35,847 bases of DNA from contig CANHCR010000024.1 in the NCBI GenBank assembly GCA_947459205.1, positions 1-35,847 on the forward strand. Direction: 5' to 3'. Position 1 is the stretch's first letter; each line of letters begins with the position of its first letter. Positions 30,091-35,847 of the stretch are shown here, piece after piece. This DNA comes from Caryophanales bacterium. Its GTDB lineage: Bacteria > Bacillota > Bacilli > Paenibacillales > CANHCR01. A model generated the notes under the pieces. It had not been told where the DNA came from, did no database searches, and saw nothing but the letters and a program-made list of their open reading frames with translations. A program made the translations under genes and the position numbers.

Positions 30091-30845
30091 ATAAAAAAAT
30101 AAAATATTGGTTGGTGACGTTGGCATTTATTTTAGTCGGAGGCAGCATCGGTTTTTTGTTTGGATATTTAAGTGAAGGGAAGTCGAGTGACGGTTGGTTC
30201 AGTCTCAAGTGGTACGTTGTGTTTCCGTATGACGTTGTCTTCTTTTTGTTAGCGGGTGCGTGTTTGGTTTTGCTTGTGCTCGTCTTGCGCGGACTGCAAA
30301 CATTGAATCGGCAATCGCACGAAGCAGTCGATGAAGAACTGTATTCGCCGGCGGAACAAGCGGTGTCTAAACTATTCATGCAGGCGACGCTTTTGCAATC
30401 GATTGCGACACTTTGGCTATTTGCTGGTGCATCTTACTCATTTGAAGTGTCTGAAAATTATGAGCGGATTGTGGGTGTTTTACTCATCAGTTCGGTCGTC
30501 CTCACGGGTGTCGGCTGGATCTTGTCGCGAAAAGTGACGAAACAGATGAATGAATTGGTACCACGTCTAGCCGTCGATTTGTACGATACGAATCCACAAA
30601 AGCAATATAACGACTTGGTGCAGCGCTTGGATGAGTCGGAAAAGTTGCAGATGTATAAAGCCGGATTTGTGACGATGCGTTGGATGCTGACGTTGCTCTA
30701 TATCTTGCTGTTTGTGATTTTTATCTACTCTCTGCTCGTTGAATCGCAGATTAACCTGTTGCTAGTCGTTGGTTTGCTCGCCATCGCTAATCAGACGTTT
30801 TATTTTGTCGTTGCCAATCAGCAGACGAAAAAAAGGAGATTTTAA
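30087..30845 (+). CDS. DUF3169-like membrane protein
   Basis: A 252-residue protein with two N-terminal spans (about 8-28 and 45-68), two central spans (about 105-125, 132-150), and two near the C-terminus (about 200-220, 224-243). The middle segment ELVPRLAVDLYDTNPQKQYN, with a following LDESEKLQMYKAGFVTMRWM, fits the DUF3169 family, which is often encoded directly after a small XRE gene as here. Function unknown. A link to ABC transporter control or to membrane stress is context only. Confidence 0.75.
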   Translation: MNKKIKYWLVTLAFILVGGSIGFLFGYLSEGKSSDGWFSLKWYVVFPYDVVFFLLAGACLVLLVLVLRGLQTLNRQSHEAVDEELYSPAEQAVSKLFMQATLLQSIATLWLFAGASYSFEVSENYERIVGVLLISSVVLTGVGWILSRKVTKQMNELVPRLAVDLYDTNPQKQYNDLVQRLDESEKLQMYKAGFVTMRWMLTLLYILLFVIFIYSLLVESQINLLLVVGLLAIANQTFYFVVANQQTKKRRF

Positions 30846-30847
30846 TA

Positions 30848-31642
30848 ATGAGTATTTGGAAAACGTTCGCAATCAGTATCGTATCGCCCCTCAGAATCGC
30901 CGAGTTAGTCGGTGACCGGAAACGCAAAGTGTTCAGTTATCTTGCATTGCTCATTTTGGTTTGTCTCATCCCGACGTTCATCACCACTTCGCTCAGCGTT
31001 AACAGCGCAATTGTTCAATTTCAAACGTTTATGAAAAGCGACGAGGTGCCCGATTTTCAACTGACCGAGGGTATTTTGACTTCGAATATTAAGGAACCGT
31101 TAATCGGCGACTTACAAGGGGACACGTTTATTTTTGATACGACGGGTACATATGATGAGTACAATGTGGGCGAGGCAAATGCAACGTTTGCTTTACTTAC
31201 GGATCGAATGATTATCAATGACGGTACGACCAACCAAACCGTTCTCTACTCCGATTTAGCCGGCTTGGAATTTTCGAAGAGCGATTTGAACGGCTGGATT
31301 GATATGTTTGCCAATATCAAGTGGTTGCTGTTTGCCATTGTAATTGTCGTTATTTACGTGGTTGAATATATTACGATTTTGCTGATCGCACTCGTTCTAG
31401 CGCTGATTGGGTTAGCGTTCAAATCGTCGTCAGGCGACAAACCCCCCTATGGAAGAATCTGGGTTCTTGGCGCGTATTGCATGACGATTCCGGCGATTGT
31501 GTCTTGGGTTTTGAAATCGTTTGAGGTTCATCTGCCGTTCGCGGGTTTGATCTTCTTCATCGCTTGCGCCGTTATTCTATATCTGGTGATGCGCGAGGTT
31601 GTGAAGCGCACTCGTCTATTGGAGAGTGATTCTAGAGTATGA
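30848..31642 (+). CDS. DUF1189 family membrane protein
   Basis: A 264-residue protein. The start is 2 bases after the preceding stop, with AAAGGAGAT as site. An N-terminal span (about 28-50, AISIVSPLRIAELVGDRKRK before it), an outer beta-rich segment (residues about 60-150, with LQGDTFIFDTTGTYDEYN and FALLTDRMIINDG), then three or four spans, matches the DUF1189 family of Firmicutes. Function unknown. It is coupled by overlap with the next gene. Confidence 0.8.
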   Translation: MSIWKTFAISIVSPLRIAELVGDRKRKVFSYLALLILVCLIPTFITTSLSVNSAIVQFQTFMKSDEVPDFQLTEGILTSNIKEPLIGDLQGDTFIFDTTGTYDEYNVGEANATFALLTDRMIINDGTTNQTVLYSDLAGLEFSKSDLNGWIDMFANIKWLLFAIVIVVIYVVEYITILLIALVLALIGLAFKSSSGDKPPYGRIWVLGAYCMTIPAIVSWVLKSFEVHLPFAGLIFFIACAVILYLVMREVVKRTRLLESDSRV

Positions 31643-32361
31643 GTAACATGGGGATAGAATTCAACACGATTTTCATCAAATCATGGACGTTTTTGAAAAA
31701 ATATTGGTTGGGTATCTTTTGCATTACGTTTATTTCGGAGGGGGTTGTTGCCTTCGTGAATAAATGGTGGACGCAATATTTAAAATCGGTGAACCTTGAT
31801 TTTTTTGGCTTCATTGAAGGGTTTGCACATGGCGTGTTAGGTTTTCTTGTCATTAGTCTACTCACGCCAATCGGCAAGTCTTGCATGGCATATTACTTTC
31901 ACAAAAAAGAAAACGGAGAACCCATTTCGGGTCCTGCCGCCTACATGAGTGCCTTAAAAATGTTGCCATTCATACTCATTGCGGCCGCTTTATGGTTTCT
32001 CGGGACATTGCTTGGACTTGCGGTACTAATCATTCCCGGATTGTGGTTTTTCTTTTCGAGTCAATTTGTTACCCATGCGATGATGGTCGATCGACTCGGG
32101 GTTATCGAAGCATTTAAGCGAAGTAGAGCGTTGGTCGCTAAAGGATTCGGCGCGGTGGTTTTAGTATTCCTTCTGCTTGAAATCACGCAAGGCATATTTG
32201 GCGGGATTCTAACGAGTATCATTCTTGCTATCCTGCCAATCTTAGGTCAACATCAATACTTTGTAGACTGGTTTGTAGCAATCTTTACCGGTGCGATTGT
32301 ATATGTCCCGTTAGCGGTCATGTATCTCGAAAGAAGAAAGGCGTTTTCTGTTTCTACTTAA
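31639..32361 (+). CDS. Polytopic membrane protein, DUF975/GPDPase-membrane-domain-like
   Basis: A 240-residue membrane protein with about five spans (residues about 22-42, 55-75, 108-150 as a long double span, 172-205, 210-232). The motif IIPGLWFFFSSQFVTHAMMV followed by DRLGVIEAFKRSRALVAKGF is the recurrent signature of a broad family that includes DUF975 and the membrane domain of some glycerophosphodiester phosphodiesterases; no catalytic domain is attached. ATGA overlap with the DUF1189 gene. It ends the operon that starts with the NatAB-like genes. Role unknown. Confidence 0.65.
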   Translation: MSNMGIEFNTIFIKSWTFLKKYWLGIFCITFISEGVVAFVNKWWTQYLKSVNLDFFGFIEGFAHGVLGFLVISLLTPIGKSCMAYYFHKKENGEPISGPAAYMSALKMLPFILIAAALWFLGTLLGLAVLIIPGLWFFFSSQFVTHAMMVDRLGVIEAFKRSRALVAKGFGAVVLVFLLLEITQGIFGGILTSIILAILPILGQHQYFVDWFVAIFTGAIVYVPLAVMYLERRKAFSVST

Positions 32362-32453
32362 ATGCAACCGGAACATGAGTTGATAAAGTGTGCGTTTCGG
32401 ATTTTGCGGGGGTATGCGTATCATAAGTAAAGCATAATAATATGGAGTTTTCT

Positions 32454-32559
32454 ATGTAAGTTGGCCCCAGTCGGCAATCATGAAAGTACCGAAAAGTCCA
32501 TGGTCAACTTTCATGATTACCAGTGAATGGGCCACAAACGGCACAAAGATGCCGTTTTC
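32454..32559 (+). repeat. Dispersed structured repeat, copy D (diverged)
   Basis: Aligns with copy A at ATG.AAGTT-GGCCCC-AGTCGGCA, then the closing GGGCCAC-AAACGGC and the hairpin ACGGCA...TGCCGT with a T-rich end. The middle arm is AATCATGAAAGT / ACTTTCATGATT, a perfect 12-base pairing, unlike the sequence of the other copies but in the same position. It lies after the last gene of the natAB-like operon and just before the composition change. Confidence 0.7.
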
Positions 32560-32575
32560 TATAGATAGAAATGGT

Positions 32576-32613
32576 ACAGGTTATCTTACAACTTTGTAAG
32601 ATAGCCTGTTTTT
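32576..32613 (+). terminator. Strong terminator hairpin
   Basis: ACAGGTTATCTTAC (32576-32589) pairs with GTAAGATAGCCTGT (32596-32609) with one mismatch, then TTTT. It closes off transcripts from the natAB-like operon and repeat D. Confidence 0.8.
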
Positions 32614-32808
32614 CTGTAAGTGAATAGTTATGGAGAAATTAAGAATCACTGGATTATAATAAAAATAAAAAACTTCTTGTTTTTTTGTCAAGTGTGGCAA
32701 TGAAAATAACGCACAAGTGAACGAGAGGACATTTTCATTGTTGTTTGTGACAAGAACGGTCATGAACGTTTTTATGATGTGAATTGAATAATAAGGAGAG
32801 ATTTTTAA
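32614..32808 (+). promoter_or_regulatory. AT-rich upstream region of the second ABC exporter
   Basis: About 195 bases, AT-rich. TATGAT (32773-32778) is a possible -10; no convincing -35 at 17 bases. A short inverted repeat AACG...CGTT lies around 32755-32770. AAGGAGAG precedes the ATG at 32809. Regulation cannot be read further. Confidence 0.4.
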
Positions 32809-33495
32809 ATGGAAATTCTAAGGGTGGAACATGTAAAGAAAACGTACGGTCATGGTGAAAATCAAGTGGAGGCTCTAAAAGATGTAAATCTCTCCGTCAA
32901 TAAAGGAGAGTTTATCACCATTGTCGGAGCTTCGGGTTCCGGAAAAAGTACGCTACTACATCTGCTCGGTTGTCTGGATAAAGCAACAAGTGGAAACATC
33001 ATCATCGATGGACAAAATGTGGTGGATTACGATGAAGAAAAGCTTGCTATTTTTAGAAGAAGAAAAATAGGTTTTATCTTTCAGTTCTTTAATTTGATCC
33101 CTGTTTTAGATGTGGAAGAAAACATTGCCCTTCCGGCATTGTTGGACCATGACAAGGTTGATCAAACATATTTAAATGAGATTATTGATATTTTAGGACT
33201 CAAGGATAGAAGAAAACATTTGCCTTCGCAACTGTCAGGCGGACAGCAACAAAGGGTATCCATAGGCAGAGCATTACTGAACAAGCCTTCCATTATTCTT
33301 GCGGATGAACCGACCGGAAACCTTGACAGCAAAAACACAAAAGAGGTTATCGATTTACTACGGTTTACAGCAAGAAAGTATAATCAGACGTTAATCATCA
33401 TTACTCATGACGTGAACATTTCGACAATGGCGGATCGAGTCATTACGATTGCAGATGGCGAAATTATTTCTGATCAATATTTAAAAAATAACTAG
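32809..33495 (+). CDS. ABC transporter ATP-binding protein, MacB/BceA-like
   Basis: A 228-residue ATPase. Walker A GASGSGKST (residue about 40), Q-loop FIFQFFNLIP, signature LSGGQQQRVSIGRAL, Walker B IILADEPTGNLD, switch His in IITHD. The EPTGNLDSKNTKEV form and length fit the MacB/LolD/BceA group, which work with FtsX-type permeases in export of antimicrobials or in bacitracin-type resistance. It is followed 16 bases later by such a permease. Codon choice and base composition are more AT-rich than in genes before 32.4 kb, suggesting a different origin. Confidence 0.9.
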   Translation: MEILRVEHVKKTYGHGENQVEALKDVNLSVNKGEFITIVGASGSGKSTLLHLLGCLDKATSGNIIIDGQNVVDYDEEKLAIFRRRKIGFIFQFFNLIPVLDVEENIALPALLDHDKVDQTYLNEIIDILGLKDRRKHLPSQLSGGQQQRVSIGRALLNKPSIILADEPTGNLDSKNTKEVIDLLRFTARKYNQTLIIITHDVNISTMADRVITIADGEIISDQYLKNN

Positions 33496-33511
33496 TTACG
33501 GGAGGACTGTA

Positions 33512-35847
33512 ATGATTAACAGTTATAAGCAGCTAACAGGTAAATATCTGAAAGCGAATAAGAAGAGCAGTTTACTGACCGTCATCGGCATCATCTTGTC
33601 AGTAGCACTGGTCTCAACCGTCGGTCTTATTTATAAAAGTATGGAGCATGCTCAAATTGAACAGGTGAAACTTTCGGATGGTTCTTTTCACTTAGTGTTT
33701 ATTGATGTAAATGAACGTTTAATCTCGAAGATTGCGAACAATCCGAAGGTAAGCAGACACGGACTTTATCAAGTACGTAGTGGCATTCATGTTGGTAAGA
33801 ATGTAACTGTCGATGAGATTACTGCCAGTAGTAATAATGTATTAGAACTGTTCACTTATAAAGCGATTGACGGGAAATTTCCGCAAAATCAGAATGAACT
33901 TGCTGTACAGAAATCAATACTCGGACAAATCGATAAACAAGCAAAAATTGGACGTAAAATAACGTTTAATAATAAGGAATACACCTTAGTTGGAATATTA
34001 GAAAATAATTCGCTTGCGAAAAGCGGTGTCGTCTTATCGATTAATCAAAAACTTGATTCCAAAACCTCTGCATTAGTGGTTGAAATTAGTTCTAAAGCGA
34101 ATTTGAAAACCGCTCTGCAAGAGTTAAATCAACTAGCCGATGAGAATACAATCCTTCCCAACTCCAAATTAATCTCTGTGCAAGGCGGAGATGATGAAGG
34201 AACCGGTACGGGCGCGATAGTTGAATTAGCTGGGATTATCATTGGCATTGTTGTAATATGTAGCATTGCCGTCATTTATAACTCTTTTCAAATCAGTATA
34301 GTCGAACGAATTAGACAGTTCGGACTATTAAGAGCTGTAGGTGCTACTAGAAAGCAGATTAGAACCATTGTCCTCGGAGAAGCTACGATATTGGCCGTGA
34401 TTGGAGTTCCTATAGGATTGCTATTTGGCGTTGGTTTTATTTATGGAATTAGTATTGCCTTCAAATTGATCGCTGAAGATTCATTTTTAGCTCTGCAACC
34501 GGTCATTGATATGCCCATCTTGGGAATAAGCGCCGGTGTGGGAATCATCTGTATTTACTTATCTTCATTTATTCCTGTTATTTTTGCCGGCAACATTTCG
34601 CCGATTGTGGCGATCAGCAGTGCTTCAGCTATAAAAAAGGAAAATATAAAGAGAAGAAATAATCAAATTGTGCGATTTATTTTTGGTTTTGAAGGAGTAA
34701 TGGCTGCCAAAAATATGAGGAGGAATCGAAAAAGATATATCATTACCGTGTTTTCAATCGTGATTAGTGTAGTTTTATTTATTACATTTCACTATACTTT
34801 AGATATGAAATCGAAAACATCTCCCATTCCTTATGAATTGAGTATGATCGATTTTTCAGTAGTTTCTCAAGAAATAAAAGAAGAGTATAAAATGAATAAA
34901 AATCTAGAGGACAATATTCGCAACATACGTTTTGTAGACAAGGTGTATGGGGATTATCGTTATTATTTTTTTGATGCCGCGATAAGTAAAGATGCCCAGG
35001 TCAAAGAGGTTCAAAAAATGGGTGACATCTACAAAACAGTAACATTTAATGGTAGCGAAACAACAATTCTTGATAGTTGTATAGCTGTATATGATAAAGA
35101 TTCCATGGACATTGCTAAAAAATATGTTGAATCAGGAACCATCGATTTAAAAAAGATGAATCAGGAAAATGGCGTTATTCTTGTCGGGAAAAGGGGGTTG
35201 CTTGCGGGAGATAGCAGTTACGATGGTCCTATGGCGAACCTGAAGGTTGGCGACGAAATTGTACTTCAAGATAACAATTTAAAGTTAGGTGAAGAGAAAC
35301 CTGAATTTGGCAAAGGGTACGTAAATAAGGTGAAGGTTATGGCGATTGTGAAAATCGAACCCTTTAGTCGTATGGGAGATATGAATGTATTGCAGTTGAT
35401 GACGACTGAAGAGGTGGCAAAACAATTAGTTAAAAATCAAACAATCAGGCCTTTTAACTTAAATATCAAGATTACAGATGTGAATAAAGAAGAACAAGTA
35501 AAAGCATCCATTGAAAATGAACTGCTATCAACTCCTTATCTTGGTCTTATTAACCATATTAGCGAAAATAGAAAAGAACAAGAAACTGCACTGATGATCA
35601 AACTATTAGCATATGGATTTATCATCGTTGTGTCATTAATCGGCAGTATGAACGTGATAAACACCCTTACCACCAATATTATTTTTAGAAGAAAGGAATT
35701 TGCCGCATTGAAATCAATCGGACTCACTCAAAAAGGCCTGCAAAAAATGGTTGTCATTGAAGGGCTATTGTATGGGATTGTCGGAACAATCTATGGCACT
35801 GTCATTTCTTGCGGGTTATGTTATTTGATATATACAACTTTAGATGC
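33512..35847 (+). CDS. FtsX-like ABC transporter permease, 3'-truncated by window
   Basis: The frame is open from ATG 33512 (GGGAGGA site) to the window end, 778 codons visible, no stop. Layout: first span (about residues 20-42), outer domain (about 45-235), three spans with the FtsX core (IYNSFQISIVERIRQFGLL, then RAVGATRKQIRTIVLGEA) at about 245-375, a second first-type span (about 410-432) with a second outer domain, and the start of the second FtsX core (NIIFRRKEFAALKSIGLTQK). This is the two-FtsX-domain form paired with MacB/BceA-like ATPases, used to export or sense peptides and lipids. No two-component system is visible here. Substrate unknown. Confidence 0.88.
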   Translation, partial: MINSYKQLTGKYLKANKKSSLLTVIGIILSVALVSTVGLIYKSMEHAQIEQVKLSDGSFHLVFIDVNERLISKIANNPKVSRHGLYQVRSGIHVGKNVTVDEITASSNNVLELFTYKAIDGKFPQNQNELAVQKSILGQIDKQAKIGRKITFNNKEYTLVGILENNSLAKSGVVLSINQKLDSKTSALVVEISSKANLKTALQELNQLADENTILPNSKLISVQGGDDEGTGTGAIVELAGIIIGIVVICSIAVIYNSFQISIVERIRQFGLLRAVGATRKQIRTIVLGEATILAVIGVPIGLLFGVGFIYGISIAFKLIAEDSFLALQPVIDMPILGISAGVGIICIYLSSFIPVIFAGNISPIVAISSASAIKKENIKRRNNQIVRFIFGFEGVMAAKNMRRNRKRYIITVFSIVISVVLFITFHYTLDMKSKTSPIPYELSMIDFSVVSQEIKEEYKMNKNLEDNIRNIRFVDKVYGDYRYYFFDAAISKDAQVKEVQKMGDIYKTVTFNGSETTILDSCIAVYDKDSMDIAKKYVESGTIDLKKMNQENGVILVGKRGLLAGDSSYDGPMANLKVGDEIVLQDNNLKLGEEKPEFGKGYVNKVKVMAIVKIEPFSRMGDMNVLQLMTTEEVAKQLVKNQTIRPFNLNIKITDVNKEEQVKASIENELLSTPYLGLINHISENRKEQETALMIKLLAYGFIIVVSLIGSMNVINTLTTNIIFRRKEFAALKSIGLTQKGLQKMVVIEGLLYGIVGTIYGTVISCGLCYLIYTTLD

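Noticed and set aside
1-35847. CRISPR array, tRNA or rRNA genes
   Set aside because: No regularly spaced direct repeats with unique spacers and no tRNA or rRNA consensus was found on reading either strand; a covariance-model scan could still find one I missed.

Overview
The window looks like a chromosomal segment of a low-to-mid GC Gram-positive bacterium of the class Bacilli, possibly close to Alicyclobacillaceae or Paenibacillaceae; the sequence alone does not fix the genus. Pointers are strong GGAGG-type ribosome binding sites, vegetative TTGACA/TATAAT-like promoters, a lipobox lipoprotein, a SAM-I (S-box) riboswitch, an MhqR/CatE-type pair, BdbC/BdbD thiol oxidation genes, copper amine oxidase-like surface domains and several families common in Firmicutes (DUF1189, DUF3169, DUF3055, YesK-like, YdbC). 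I saw no tRNA, rRNA, CRISPR array, intact insertion sequence or phage gene.

Layout. 1-3.6 kb: tail of an ABC-2 permease, three small genes, then an MhqR-like repressor, a CatE-like ring-cleaving dioxygenase and a 26-residue CDGSH mini-protein. 3.6-7.3 kb: a zinc-dependent phospholipase C-like gene whose 3' end runs into a dispersed repeat, an FkbM methyltransferase, and a minus-strand group of truncated hemoglobin, BdbD and BdbC. 7.4-11.1 kb: a secreted GH13 amylase with FN3 and copper amine oxidase-like domains, a YesK-like membrane protein and a DUF368 (PopT-type) polyprenyl-phosphate transporter. 11.2-14.0 kb: a YdbC/PC4-like ssDNA-binding protein, then a TPR/winged-helix protein, an unrecognised protein and a Ser/Thr kinase, with palindromes between the genes. 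14.0-17.6 kb: an exact tandem repeat, a His/Tyr-rich peptide, two gamma-glutamylcyclotransferase-like proteins, a secreted stalk-domain protein and a CNNM/CorC transporter behind a structured leader. 17.6-22 kb: an operon of a MerR-DUF1232 fusion, a VIT/vWA protein and a PD-(D/E)XK nuclease with a four-cysteine cluster motif. 22-25.3 kb (minus strand): pirin plus DUF3298, and CorA plus DUF3055. 25.4-27.9 kb: SAM riboswitch, metA and a cystathionine gamma-synthase/lyase. 28-32.4 kb: NatAB-like ABC transporter, XRE regulator and three membrane proteins. From about 32.6 kb the DNA becomes visibly AT-rich and holds a MacB/BceAB-like ABC exporter cut by the window end.

The main unexplained items are: (1) a roughly 105-bp structured repeat present four times, always at gene ends, with compensatory changes in its stems and its own terminator hairpin; (2) the MerR-DUF1232 / VIT-vWA / Cas4- or AddB-like nuclease operon; (3) the TPR-winged-helix / unknown / kinase module; (4) the minimal CDGSH peptide; (5) a MetA whose residue 111 predicts succinyl-CoA rather than the acetyl-CoA use common in Bacilli. 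None of these is proven to be a new system; each is stated with the test that would decide it.
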